From contig DAGJ01000007.1 of the NCBI GenBank assembly GCA_002495685.1, positions 68,858-132,857 on the forward strand: a stretch of DNA of 64,000 nt, read 5' to 3'. Of this stretch, positions 10,246-19,910 are shown piece by piece (the first letter of the stretch is position 1; each line of letters begins with the position of its first letter). The position numbers were made by a program, and so were the translations under genes. Under the pieces are notes generated by a model that worked only from the letters and a program-made list of their open reading frames with translations, had not been told where the DNA came from and searched no databases. The stretch comes from Methanobrevibacter sp. UBA412. Its GTDB lineage: Archaea; Methanobacteriota; Methanobacteria; Methanobacteriales; Methanobacteriaceae.

Positions 10246-11622
10246 ATGTCTCTTAATAAAATGGTATGTTTAGTAGATGGAGAACATTACCTTCCAGTTA
10301 CTAAATCTGCTATTGATACCCTAAACAATTTGGAACATATAGATGTAGTAGCCGTAATCTTTATTGGCGGAACAGAGAAACTTAAAACAGATAATGCTGA
10401 TTTATACTCTGAAATGATGGGTTTACCGGTTCATTTTGGTGAAAATAAAAGTGAGATTCCATATAATTTGATAACTGAAATAATAAGAAAATATCATGCT
10501 GATTCTGTTATGGATTTAAGTGATGAACCTGTATTGGATTATACTAAACGTTTTAATATAGCTTCTAGAATTCTTGCTGAAGGAATACCTTATGAAGGTC
10601 CTGATTTTAAATTTGAACCTATAACACAATATGAAGTATGTGAAAAACCATGCCTTAAAATTTTAGGAACAGGTAAACGTATTGGTAAAACTGCAGTTTC
10701 AGGATATTTATCAAGGTTAATAGATAAATTAGGTTATGAACCATGTGTTGTTGCAATGGGTAGGGGAGGTCCTGAAGAACCAGAAGTTGTTCATGGGGAT
10801 ACATTTGAAATAACACCTGAATTTTTGATTGAACAATCAGAAAAGGGTGTTCATGCTGCAAGTGATCATTGGGAAGATGCTTTAATGAGTCGTATACTCA
10901 CTATTGGTTGTCGCCGATGTGGTGGAGGTATGGCTGGAGAAGTATTCTTAACTAATATGAAAAAAGGTGCTCAAATAGCTAACAGTGTTGAGAATAAATT
11001 TGTTATTTTTGAGGGTAGTGGAGCAGCTATACCTCCTATAAAAACAAATAAGAACATTGTTCTTATTGGTGCTAATCAACCTTTAATGAATATTAAAAAC
11101 TTTTTTGGTCCTTTCCGTATAAATTTAGCAGATTTAATTATTTTAACAATGTGTGAAGAACCTATGGCTTCACATGATAAAATTAAAGAAATAGAAAATT
11201 TCATTTCAGAAATTAATCCTAACTCTAAAATTATATCAACAGTATTTCGCCCTAAACCTTTAGGTGATATAAAAGGTAAAAAAGTACTATTTGCAACTAC
11301 AGCTCCAAGTAGTGTTAAAGATGTTTTGGTTTCATATTTAGAAAAAGAATATTCTTGTGAAGTTGTTGCTACAACACCATATCTTTCAAATAGGCCCTTA
11401 TTACAAAAGGATATTCAGAAAAATATAAATAATGTGGATGTTATGTTAACTGAGTTAAAAGCTGCCGCTGTTGATGTAGCAACTAAAGATTCATTAGATG
11501 CAGGTTTAGAAGTTATCTATTGTGATAATATTCCATTACCAATAAGTTCTAATTATCCAAATTTATCTGAAAGTATCATTGAAATTGTTGATGGTGCAAT
11601 AGATGATTTTCATCAAAATTAA
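10246..11622 (+). CDS. cpgS: Cyclic 2,3-diphosphoglycerate synthetase
   Basis: Forms the intramolecular phosphoanhydride of 2,3-diphosphoglycerate with ATP, giving cyclic DPG, a solute and phosphate reserve of Methanobacteriales and relatives. The N-terminus [17 protein letters not shown] is characteristic, followed by a P-loop [13 protein letters not shown] near residue 140 and the GRGGPEEPE stretch. Length 458, as in the family. The first ATG (10246) is chosen over the TTG at 10240; a TATA-like TTTATATA about 50 bases upstream fits. The helical histidine kinase-like gene follows after 27 bases and may be co-transcribed. Confidence 0.9.
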   Translation: MSLNKMVCLVDGEHYLPVTKSAIDTLNNLEHIDVVAVIFIGGTEKLKTDNADLYSEMMGLPVHFGENKSEIPYNLITEIIRKYHADSVMDLSDEPVLDYTKRFNIASRILAEGIPYEGPDFKFEPITQYEVCEKPCLKILGTGKRIGKTAVSGYLSRLIDKLGYEPCVVAMGRGGPEEPEVVHGDTFEITPEFLIEQSEKGVHAASDHWEDALMSRILTIGCRRCGGGMAGEVFLTNMKKGAQIANSVENKFVIFEGSGAAIPPIKTNKNIVLIGANQPLMNIKNFFGPFRINLADLIILTMCEEPMASHDKIKEIENFISEINPNSKIISTVFRPKPLGDIKGKKVLFATTAPSSVKDVLVSYLEKEYSCEVVATTPYLSNRPLLQKDIQKNINNVDVMLTELKAAAVDVATKDSLDAGLEVIYCDNIPLPISSNYPNLSESIIEIVDGAIDDFHQN

Positions 11623-11649
11623 TTTTAAATTTTAAGGAGATTCTAATTT

Positions 11650-12771
11650 TTGTTTGAAATAAAATGTAAACATATGGAGACTGGGGAAGTTAAAATTGTT
11701 ACTTTTGATAAAATATCTGAGGTTATATCTGATTATGAACCTATATGTGAAATTCCTGAACCTAAGTTTTTGGAAATAAATAATTCTTTAGATTATAATT
11801 TTCTTCCATTAAAACTATTTGATAAATTAAATTTTCATATACATATTTTAGTACCTATTGATAATGATGAAGACTTTTTTTTCCAATATGTGGATAATGA
11901 TGATTTTTCTAATGTTGTTAAAAACAAGGGCAGTTATTTAGGTTGTAAATTTTCAGATGTTTATCGTAATCTTAAAGATTTAGGTATTTTGGGAATTTTA
12001 CAAAATGTTTATGAGGATGGTAAAACTAGGGAGACTCAGATTAAAGTTTATAAGGATAATCATTTGATTTTTTATTTAGAATCTGTATTTGTTATGTATG
12101 CTGATAAGATTTATAATTTTTCTCAACCTAAAACTGATGATTATTTAAATAGTATTCAGCTTGAAAAGACTGTTTCTGATAATGAGAGGCTTTTAAAAGA
12201 ATTACAAGATAGAGTTCGTAATAATCTTCAATTAATTCGTAGTTTTATTGATCTTGAAATTATGAATAATCCAGGTTCTCCAGAAATGACTCTTAAAAAG
12301 ACTAGTGCTCGTATTTCTGCTTTGAGTATTGTTCATCAAGAAATTTACAATAGTGACAATCCTCTTTATTTATCTAATGCTAATTTTATTGAGATTATAT
12401 TAACTAATTTATTAAATGATTTTCAGTCTAGTAATATTTCATTGGATTTAGATTTTGCTAAGGTTATTTATGTTGGCATGGATCAAGCTATTTTGTTAAG
12501 TTTAATTGTTAATGAATTATGTACTAATACTATTAATCATGCTTATCCAAATGGTGAAACTGGTATTTTGCATGTTAAACTTTATAATGATGATTCTGAT
12601 TCTATTGTTTTGGAATTTTTTGATGAAGGTGTTGGTTTACCTAGTGATGTTGATGTTGGTTCTTTTGATAATTTAGGTTTTACTATTGTTAAGAGTTTAG
12701 TTGGTCAATTGAATGGTAATGTTAATGTTATGGATTTAGATAAAGGTTTTGGGCTTTTTATTAAATTTTAA
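11650..12771 (+). CDS. HisKA_2-type sensor kinase-like protein lacking the usual phospho-acceptor His
   Basis: 373 residues. Residues 1-170 form a sensor part with no membrane segment, so it is likely cytoplasmic. Residues 180-215 match the HisKA_2 dimerisation helix, but the family box E-[IV]-H-H-R-V-K-N-N reads ELQDRVRNNLQ, so both histidines are replaced. The ATP-binding domain is intact: N box NELCTNTINHAY (about 288-299), G1 box DEGVGLP, and an FTIVKSLVGQLNG end. TTG start with AAGGAGA eight bases upstream. No response regulator gene is nearby. It follows cpgS at 27 bases. It resembles the larger PAS kinase at 27.5 kb. Confidence 0.8.
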   Translation: MFEIKCKHMETGEVKIVTFDKISEVISDYEPICEIPEPKFLEINNSLDYNFLPLKLFDKLNFHIHILVPIDNDEDFFFQYVDNDDFSNVVKNKGSYLGCKFSDVYRNLKDLGILGILQNVYEDGKTRETQIKVYKDNHLIFYLESVFVMYADKIYNFSQPKTDDYLNSIQLEKTVSDNERLLKELQDRVRNNLQLIRSFIDLEIMNNPGSPEMTLKKTSARISALSIVHQEIYNSDNPLYLSNANFIEIILTNLLNDFQSSNISLDLDFAKVIYVGMDQAILLSLIVNELCTNTINHAYPNGETGILHVKLYNDDSDSIVLEFFDEGVGLPSDVDVGSFDNLGFTIVKSLVGQLNGNVNVMDLDKGFGLFIKF

Positions 12772-12793
12772 TTTTTTTCTTTTTTTACAAACA

Positions 12794-12817
12794 TTTATAT
12801 GTTAGTAAGTACTTACT
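12794..12817 (+). promoter_or_regulatory. TATA box and palindromic operator of the TetR gene
   Basis: TTTATAT at 12794-12800 is centred about 27 bases before the ATG at 12824, so the transcript probably begins at or near the ATG (leaderless; no ribosome binding site is seen). Between them is the perfect 14-bp palindrome AGTAAGTACTTACT (12804-12817), the size and place expected for autorepression by a TetR dimer. Operator function is inferred. Confidence 0.65.
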
Positions 12818-12823
12818 TACATT

Positions 12824-13411
12824 ATGGAAGTTGATGATACATCACTAAAAATAATAGATGCTACAATTCAAGTCTTAAATGAAGAAGGATTAAGTGGCAC
12901 AACAACAATGAAAATAGCTAAAAAAGCAAAAGTCAGTGAAGTAACTATCTTTAGAAAATTTAAAAACAAAAATAATTTAATTGCTAAATCTAAAGAAGCT
13001 TACCTTCAAAGATTCTTAGAAAAAACAGATAATCTATTTAGTATAGACCCAAACTTGGATTTAAGGGATTATATTAAACAGTTATGGATTGAATCCAAGA
13101 AAATGTTTGAAGACGAAATGAATCTTATAAAAATAAGTTTTGAAGAAATCAATGTTGAAGTATTACACCGAAAAGCATTAGCACAATTTTCTGAAAAAAT
13201 AATTAATAATTTAACTAAAATATTCCAAAATCAAATAAACAAAGGAAAAATAAGAAAAATTAATCCTAAAATGGCTGCTGTAAATATTTATAGTGTAATG
13301 TTTGAATCATTAGTTTTATTGAAAGTTTATGGTGTTCATTTAGACCAATCTGAAGATAGTTATGTGGAAGACTTCCTAAATATATTCCTAAATGGGATTT
13401 CAATAAATTAA
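12824..13411 (+). CDS. TetR/AcrR family transcriptional regulator
   Basis: 195 residues with an N-terminal helix-turn-helix of TetR type: IIDATIQVLNEEGLSGTTTMKIAKKAKVSEVTIFRKFKNKNNLIAKS (residues about 9-55), followed by a helical ligand-binding and dimerisation domain. A palindrome overlaps its promoter. The next gene on the same strand, 59 bases downstream, encodes a YhgE/Pip membrane protein, so a regulator plus membrane effector unit controlled by one operator is likely. Confidence 0.88.
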   Translation: MEVDDTSLKIIDATIQVLNEEGLSGTTTMKIAKKAKVSEVTIFRKFKNKNNLIAKSKEAYLQRFLEKTDNLFSIDPNLDLRDYIKQLWIESKKMFEDEMNLIKISFEEINVEVLHRKALAQFSEKIINNLTKIFQNQINKGKIRKINPKMAAVNIYSVMFESLVLLKVYGVHLDQSEDSYVEDFLNIFLNGISIN

Positions 13412-13470
13412 ATTAACCTTAAATAAATTTCACAAATAAAAATAGTTTTTTAGGGGGAGTTAGTAGTAAA

Positions 13471-14733
13471 ATGTTAAATAATATATGGAAAATCATAAAA
13501 AATGATGCAAAAAATTCATTAAAAAATCCTGTAATTATTATTGTTATAATTGCAATTATAATTTTACCTTCTCTTTATGCAGTATTAAACGTTCAAGCAT
13601 GTTGGGATCCTTATGGTAAAACTGGTAATATGGATTTCGCTGTAGTAAACTTAGATGATGGTTCAACATATAATGGTATATCTCAAAATTTTGGGAATGA
13701 TTTAGTAAATGAGTTAAAAGATAATAATCAATTTAATTGGCAATTTACTAATGAAACTGATGCAAGAGATGGTGTGACCAGTGGAAAGTATTATGCTGCG
13801 ATAATTGTTCCAGATAATTTTACGGAGAGCGTTCTAAGTATCACTAGTCAAAATCCACAACCCTCTAGTTTAGAATATCTTGTTAATGAGAAAATTAGTC
13901 CTGTTGGTAGTCGTATGACTGATTCAGGTGCTAAGGAAATTCAAACAAATCTTAATAATATGATTAGTCAAACAGTAGGTAATCAAGCTTTAACACAAGT
14001 TGCTACAGTTGGTGCTAGTTTACCTGTCCAAACATCATTAAGTAAACTTTCAGCAGTTAATGAGTCTGGAGCAAATAATTATTTCTATAGTCCTGTGAGT
14101 ATTGATAGAAAAGCAGTTTATCCAGTTGATAATTATGGTTCTAGTGTTGCCCCATTTTATATTTCTTTAGCTTTATGGCTTGGAGCAATTATGTCAGGTG
14201 TTATTCTTAAAACTAGATATAATGATCCAATATATAAACCAGTAGAAATGTACTTTGGACGGATGGTTTTATATATTGTAATAGGATTGTTACAAGCAAT
14301 TGTAACTGCTTCCGGATGTCTATTAGTTGGAATGGAAGTTGCAAATCCGTTATTATTTGTTTTAACGGTTCTGTTTGGATCAATTGTTTGTACGACTATA
14401 GTTTATTCATTAATCAGTTTATTTGATAATGGAGGTAAAGCATTAGCTATTATTATATTAGTGCTCCAAATATCAGGTACTGGTGGTATGTACCCAATTC
14501 AAATTATGGCTTCATTCTTTGGAATGGCACATAATTATTTACCTATGACTTATTGTATTGATGCAATAAGAGAGGTCATGCTTGGTATGTATTGGCCTAA
14601 CTTTACAGCTGCAATGCTTAAATTAATTGTTTATCCACTTATAACATTTATTGTTAGTGTTTTAATTAAATTTAAGTTTGATGGTACAGTAAAAGGATTT
14701 GTAGATAAACTTCATGATAGTGGATTAGCTTAA
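13471..14733 (+). CDS. Short YhgE/Pip-type ABC-2-like membrane protein
   Basis: 420 residues. One N-terminal membrane helix (about 20-40, NPVIIIVIIAIIILPSLYAV), then the family segment ACWDPYGKTGNMDFAVVNLD, an extracytoplasmic region of about 170 residues, and five or six C-terminal helices (about 225-405). Bacterial YhgE/Pip proteins have a long coiled-coil between the two halves and exceed 700 residues; here it is absent. Phage-infection-protein function is not implied; an export or ESX-like role is possible. GGGGGAG ribosome binding site. Likely regulated by the adjacent TetR protein. Confidence 0.8.
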   Translation: MLNNIWKIIKNDAKNSLKNPVIIIVIIAIIILPSLYAVLNVQACWDPYGKTGNMDFAVVNLDDGSTYNGISQNFGNDLVNELKDNNQFNWQFTNETDARDGVTSGKYYAAIIVPDNFTESVLSITSQNPQPSSLEYLVNEKISPVGSRMTDSGAKEIQTNLNNMISQTVGNQALTQVATVGASLPVQTSLSKLSAVNESGANNYFYSPVSIDRKAVYPVDNYGSSVAPFYISLALWLGAIMSGVILKTRYNDPIYKPVEMYFGRMVLYIVIGLLQAIVTASGCLLVGMEVANPLLFVLTVLFGSIVCTTIVYSLISLFDNGGKALAIIILVLQISGTGGMYPIQIMASFFGMAHNYLPMTYCIDAIREVMLGMYWPNFTAAMLKLIVYPLITFIVSVLIKFKFDGTVKGFVDKLHDSGLA

Positions 14734-14740
14734 ATCCACT
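14719..14740 (+). terminator. Hairpin overlapping the stop codon of the YhgE/Pip gene
   Basis: AGTGGATT pairs with AATCCACT across a six-base loop that contains the stop codon region; it is followed by ATTTTTAATTTTTTTAA. It sits between this gene and convergent moaE. Confidence 0.55.
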
Positions 14741-14762
14741 ATTTTTAATTTTTTTAATTTTT

Positions 14763-15200
14763 TTATCCGCCTGCAAGGATTATTTTTTTCCCTTGGCTGC
14801 TTATTTCTTCTTTTTTAAAGCCTAAGTCATGTTTTACTTTTTCTATTACTTCACTCATAGCTTTTAATGTTTCACCTCTATGAGGTCCAAGTACTGCAAC
14901 TAAAAATAATGGATCGCCGGTGTAAAATTCTCCTATATAATGCACGAGGTTTATTTGGAATACTCCATATTTAATTTTTGCAGCTTCTGCTATTTGTTCC
15001 ATTTCTTTTTCTGCTTTTTGTTTATCTTGAATTGTTTGTATGAGTTTTTCAACAGTTTTATTTTCTTCATTACCCCTTACAAATCCTTCAAATGTGAATA
15101 TTGCTCCACTATCATCTACTTTTGGGTTTTTCTTTAAATCATCTACTAAATCTTTTGTTTCAATGTAATCGTCATCTTTTGGGATTATTTTTATTATCAT
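14763..15200 (-). CDS. moaE: Molybdopterin synthase catalytic subunit (MoaE family)
   Basis: MoaE adds dithiolene sulfur to precursor Z using the MoaD thiocarboxylate. Family hallmarks: GAIFTFEGFVRGNEENKTVEKL, YHIG-like VHYIGEFYTGDPLFLVAVLGPHRGE, and the lysine-bearing C-terminus (KVKHDLGFKKEEIS). 145 residues from ATG 15200, chosen because GGTGA lies five bases upstream; the in-frame ATG at 15212 would place the Shine-Dalgarno inside the gene. No moaA, moaC or moaD is visible nearby, so whether the full pathway exists cannot be told from this window. Confidence 0.85.
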   Translation of the reverse strand: MIIKIIPKDDDYIETKDLVDDLKKNPKVDDSGAIFTFEGFVRGNEENKTVEKLIQTIQDKQKAEKEMEQIAEAAKIKYGVFQINLVHYIGEFYTGDPLFLVAVLGPHRGETLKAMSEVIEKVKHDLGFKKEEISSQGKKIILAGG

Positions 15201-15323
15201 AATTTTCACCATATTATATATTAATATAATTTTTATTAACTATTGTTATATATTTTTGTTTTTTATAACTACATTTAAACTTATTTGAAAAAAATTTATA
15301 AACTTAGAAAAAATATGTTAAAT

Positions 15324-15878
<555 letters not shown>

Positions 15879-16005
15879 TTATTCTTATAAAAACATCTTA
15901 TTAAATTTAACTAAAAAAAATAATTTTTTAAATCATTTTAAAAAATATTCAAACACATACTTATAATAGAAAGCTTTTTATTAAAGATTATTTATAATCC
16001 TAAAT

Positions 16006-17130
16006 ATGAAATTTGATTTAGAACTTAATGATAAGACTAAAAAAATATTGGACAATGCTATAGATGAACCAATTAGTGTTGATGAAGCTAACTATTTAAT
16101 TAATGTTCAGGGTCAAGATTTATTTGGATTATTAGCCGCAGCAGATAAAGTTCGTGAAAATGTTGTAGGAAATAAAGTTACTTTTATAAATAATTGTAAT
16201 TTAAATTTTACAAATGTTTGTAAAGTACTGTGTGGTTTCTGTGCCTTTGGAAAAAGTAGAAACGATCCAGAAGCATATATTTTAACAGATGAAGAAATAA
16301 TTCAAAAAGCAGATAGTGCTGTTAAAACTGGAGCTCATGAATTCACATTAATGGGGGGAGTTCTTCCAGAAGCAGATATAGATTATTATGAACATCTACT
16401 AAAACTATTAAAAGATCATTATCCTAATACTATGATTCATGGATTTTCACCTACAATGATTTATGATGCTGCACAAGTATCTGAAATGGATATTAAAGAA
16501 GCATTTCAAGTTCTTAAAAAAGCGGGTTTAGATTCATTACCTGGAACTGCTGCAGAAATTTTAACTGATCGTGCACGTAAAATAATTTGTCCGAAAAAGG
16601 TAACTACTCAACAATGGATAGATATTGTTGAAACTGCTCAAAAAGTTGGAATACCCGGTTCTGCAACTATGATGTATGGACATATTGAAACAATTGAAGA
16701 ACGTGTTAAAACCATGGATATCTTAAGACAAATACAATCTAAAACTCATGGATTTACTGAATTTATTCCAATGACTTTTATGTATGAACATTCTCCAATC
16801 TTCCTTGAAGGACAAGAAAATTTAGGAGCTACTGGAACTGAAGATTTGAAATTATATGCAGTTTCCCGTTTAATGTATCATGATTTAATACCTAATATTC
16901 AAGTAAGTTGGGTTAAAATGGGTTTTCGTTTTGCACAAGTATCTTTAATGGCAGGAGCCAATGATTTAGGTGGAACATTAGGTGGAGATGAATTATCTGC
17001 TGCTAGTGGAGCACCTGACGGTGTTGAAACAAATATTCAAAATCTTGAAAGGTTAGCTAAAAATATTGGTAGAGATCCTGTTGAGAGAAACACAAAATAT
17101 ACTGAGTTTTATCCAATAAATTCAGAATAA
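16006..17130 (+). CDS. cofH: FO synthase subunit 2 (5-amino-6-(D-ribitylamino)uracil--L-tyrosine 4-hydroxyphenyl transferase)
   Basis: Radical SAM enzyme that joins tyrosine to the ribityl-uracil precursor; CofG then forms FO, the chromophore of coenzyme F420. The cluster ligands are Cys72, Cys76 and Cys79 in CKVLCGFC, followed by the barrel segments LMGGVLPEADIDYY and GIPGSATMMYGHIE, and the CofH-like end TLGGDELSAASGAPDG. 374 residues. CofG is not in the window. A small unknown gene follows at 24 bases. Confidence 0.93.
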   Translation: MKFDLELNDKTKKILDNAIDEPISVDEANYLINVQGQDLFGLLAAADKVRENVVGNKVTFINNCNLNFTNVCKVLCGFCAFGKSRNDPEAYILTDEEIIQKADSAVKTGAHEFTLMGGVLPEADIDYYEHLLKLLKDHYPNTMIHGFSPTMIYDAAQVSEMDIKEAFQVLKKAGLDSLPGTAAEILTDRARKIICPKKVTTQQWIDIVETAQKVGIPGSATMMYGHIETIEERVKTMDILRQIQSKTHGFTEFIPMTFMYEHSPIFLEGQENLGATGTEDLKLYAVSRLMYHDLIPNIQVSWVKMGFRFAQVSLMAGANDLGGTLGGDELSAASGAPDGVETNIQNLERLAKNIGRDPVERNTKYTEFYPINSE

Positions 17131-17154
17131 AACATTTTTTTTTAAACTTTTTTT

Positions 17155-17412
17155 ATGTTGCAAAAACAATTTTTATCAAAATTAAGTTCTATATTACAAG
17201 CACAACCTAAAGTTTGTGCTCATCCTTTAGCTCCTGTTAGATATAAAATTATTGAGGATTATGCATTAATCATTAATAATATAAAAATTAATGAGTTTGA
17301 TACATTTTTCATTGATAATTATTATGATATTCATTTTTTAAGGAAAGATATGGAAGTTGATGTTCTAAATTTATATGATGTTGTTGAAGTATCATATCAA
17401 AAAATTGATTAA
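17155..17412 (+). CDS. Uncharacterised 85-aa protein downstream of cofH
   Basis: Not recognised. MLQKQFLSKLSSILQAQPKV is followed by a mixed alpha/beta pattern without cysteine pairs or membrane helices. No convincing ribosome binding site precedes it; 24 bases separate it from cofH, so it may be co-transcribed. Codon use looks like that of its neighbours. Confidence 0.55.
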   Translation: MLQKQFLSKLSSILQAQPKVCAHPLAPVRYKIIEDYALIINNIKINEFDTFFIDNYYDIHFLRKDMEVDVLNLYDVVEVSYQKID

Positions 17413-17513
17413 ATTTATAACTTATAGTTTATATTATAAGATACATAATATAATAACTAAATGTAATAAAAATATTTTTTTATAATAATCTAATACTTTT
17501 GGAGAGTAAAATC

Positions 17514-19226
17514 GTGATGCTTAAAGTAGATAATCTTAGTAAAACATTTGAATTAGATAATGGGGAAAAAGTAAAAGCTTTAGATGGTATATCATTTGAA
17601 GTAGAAGAAGGTGAAATACTTGGAATAATCGGTCGAAGTGGGTCTGGAAAAACTACATTACTTAGAACATTAAGAGGAGTGGAACCAGTTGAAGAAGGTG
17701 AAATACAACTAGAACGTTTACATATAACACCGGACACTACACCACATTATTATCATGAATTAAAAAAAATTACTGCTATACATTTGCAAAGAAATTTTGG
17801 TATATGGCCTGAAACACCTTATAATAATGTTTTACGTAAATTATATGCAAATACATATGGTGATGAGTCCATGTGTGATTTTAAATTAGCTGAACAACTT
17901 TACGGTGATGAAGCATTAAAACTTTTAAAACTTGTAGGTTTGTATGATAAAAAAGATCATTTAGGTACTGTACTTAGTGGTGGGGAAAAACAAAGACTTA
18001 TTATGGCTAGGGAACTAGCTAAAAAACCTAAATTGTTATTATTAGATGAACCTGCTACAATGGCATGTCCTAAAACTAAACAAGAAACATTAGATGCTAT
18101 TAAGAATATTAATAAAGAATTAGGTATTACTATTGTCTTAGTATCTCATTTACCTGAAATTCATGAATATTTATCTGATCGTTTAATTCATATTGAAAAT
18201 GGTAAAATAGTTGATGAAGGGGAAGTGGAACCAGTAATTCAAAATTTCCTTAAAGACATGGAACCTGTAAATGATATAAATATTGAAAGTACTGATGAAT
18301 GTATAATAAATGTAAAAGATTTATTTAAGCGTTTCTTCCTATTAACTGGGGGGGATGTGTTAAATATGGAAGATATTAATCTTGAAGTATATAAACAGGA
18401 TATTCTTTCACTTATAGGTCCAAGTGGTGCAGGTAAAACTATTTTACTTAGAATGTTAGGTGGATTAGAGGTACCTGATAAAGGCGAAATATTATATAAA
18501 TTAGTTAAAGAGGATGATTCTGTTGAATGGGTTAATATTGGAAATGCAAGTATTAGTCGTTTAGATATTCGTCGTAAATCAACATTTATGCATCAAGAGT
18601 TTGCATTAACTCATTATTCTACTGTTCGTGAACAATTAGCAACAAAATTAGGTTATAAAAATCGTAAATTAATGGATAAAGCTAAATCACGTGCTAAGGA
18701 AATTAATTTAAGTGATGAATTGTTAGATGCAATTTACTTACTTACAGATTTACCTGCAAATGAAGCATCTGATCGTTTAATGAAAGTTGGTTTGCCTCAT
18801 GGCATATTAGATGAATTATTCCCTAAATTCCCATCTAGTGATGTGGAATCAGAAGTTAAAGAGATTTTTGAAGATTTAAATTTATCTATGGATATTCTTG
18901 ATAGAAAATCTTATGAATTATCTGGAGGTCAAAAGGTTCGGGTAATGTTAGCTTTACAATTAATTAGTAAACCTGAAATATTATTACTTGATGAACCATT
19001 TGGGGATTTAGATCCAATTACTTTACGTACAGTTACTAATAGTTTAAAAACTTTAGCAAAACGTTTAAAATTCTCAGTAGTTATGGTTTCACATAATACT
19101 GATTTTGTTAAAGAGTTTGCAAACAGAGCAGTCTTTATGGATGATGGGAAATTATTAGATGATGGAAAACCTGATAAATTAGTGGATGATTTTATTAAGT
19201 ATTGTCATGCTGATTATTTAATGTAA
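17514..19226 (+). CDS. atwA: Methyl-coenzyme M reductase system component A2 (tandem ABC ATPase)
   Basis: Soluble twin-cassette ABC protein needed with ATP to activate methyl-coenzyme M reductase. Cassette 1: Walker A GRSGSGKTT, signature LSGGEKQR, Walker B LLLLDEPATM. Cassette 2 (from about residue 265): Walker A GPSGAGKTI, signature LSGGQKVR, Walker B LLLDEPFGDLD. No membrane segments. The GTG at 17514 is nine bases after GGAG and is preferred; ATG at 17517 is possible, and the open frame extends to a TTG at 17499 that overlaps the ribosome binding site. A universal stress protein gene follows at 20 bases. Confidence 0.9.
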   Translation: MMLKVDNLSKTFELDNGEKVKALDGISFEVEEGEILGIIGRSGSGKTTLLRTLRGVEPVEEGEIQLERLHITPDTTPHYYHELKKITAIHLQRNFGIWPETPYNNVLRKLYANTYGDESMCDFKLAEQLYGDEALKLLKLVGLYDKKDHLGTVLSGGEKQRLIMARELAKKPKLLLLDEPATMACPKTKQETLDAIKNINKELGITIVLVSHLPEIHEYLSDRLIHIENGKIVDEGEVEPVIQNFLKDMEPVNDINIESTDECIINVKDLFKRFFLLTGGDVLNMEDINLEVYKQDILSLIGPSGAGKTILLRMLGGLEVPDKGEILYKLVKEDDSVEWVNIGNASISRLDIRRKSTFMHQEFALTHYSTVREQLATKLGYKNRKLMDKAKSRAKEINLSDELLDAIYLLTDLPANEASDRLMKVGLPHGILDELFPKFPSSDVESEVKEIFEDLNLSMDILDRKSYELSGGQKVRVMLALQLISKPEILLLDEPFGDLDPITLRTVTNSLKTLAKRLKFSVVMVSHNTDFVKEFANRAVFMDDGKLLDDGKPDKLVDDFIKYCHADYLM

Positions 19227-19246
19227 AAATTACTGAGGATTTTTTT

Positions 19247-19657
19247 ATGTTTGATGTTATAACAGTTCCTATAGATGAATCAGAATATGCGGATAAAGCT
19301 ATTGATATAGCAATTGATTTAGCTAGTAAGTATAATTCTAAAATTGCAGCAGTTCATGTGTTAGATGAAGGGTCATTATTTAGTTATGATGCTCTTGAAG
19401 ATGAAGGTGATAATCTTTTATCTAAAATCACTAATAAGGCTAAAGAGTATGATATTGAAGTTGTGGAGCATTTAATTACAGGGGATGCTTTACGTGATAT
19501 TGAGGTAATTATTCGTAAAACTTGTGCTGATTTAGTAGTTTTACCTGCTTATGGTAATCATTCTTTTATTCGTGGTGTTGATAAAACTAATTTTATTGGT
19601 AGTGTAGCTGAACGTTTAATTAAAACAAGTAAAGTTCCAGTTTTATTAGTTAAATAA
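19247..19657 (+). CDS. Universal stress protein (UspA family)
   Basis: 136 residues of the single-domain UspA fold. The N-terminal strand ITVPIDESEYADKAIDIAIDLA and the C-terminal ATP-loop-like region GSVAERLIKTSKVPVLLVK fit the family, although the usual G-2x-G-9x-G-S/T loop is only partly preserved (LPAYGNHSFIRGVDKTNFIGSVA). TGAGGA ribosome binding site; probably in one transcript with atwA. Confidence 0.88.
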   Translation: MFDVITVPIDESEYADKAIDIAIDLASKYNSKIAAVHVLDEGSLFSYDALEDEGDNLLSKITNKAKEYDIEVVEHLITGDALRDIEVIIRKTCADLVVLPAYGNHSFIRGVDKTNFIGSVAERLIKTSKVPVLLVK

Positions 19658-19910
19658 ATCTTTTTATTTTTTCCTTTTTCTATTTATTCTATTTTTCTTG
19701 TCGTTAATAATTGAATAATTGAATATTCTTTTATTTTTTTTATAATTAACTTAATTTTTATTTAAAAAAATTTATTAATAACTATTTACTTATATTTACA
19801 TGTTTTTAATTATGTTCCTTTATTTAATTTTTTATAAATAATATTTTAGGCATATAATTAAAATATTTAGTTGAATTTATTGTTAAATTTAATAAAAAAA
19901 GTGATATAAG

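Noticed and set aside
17480..17737. Minus-strand 85-codon frame at the start of the A2 gene
   Set aside because: Complement of the conserved Walker A region of the ABC protein; no independent support.
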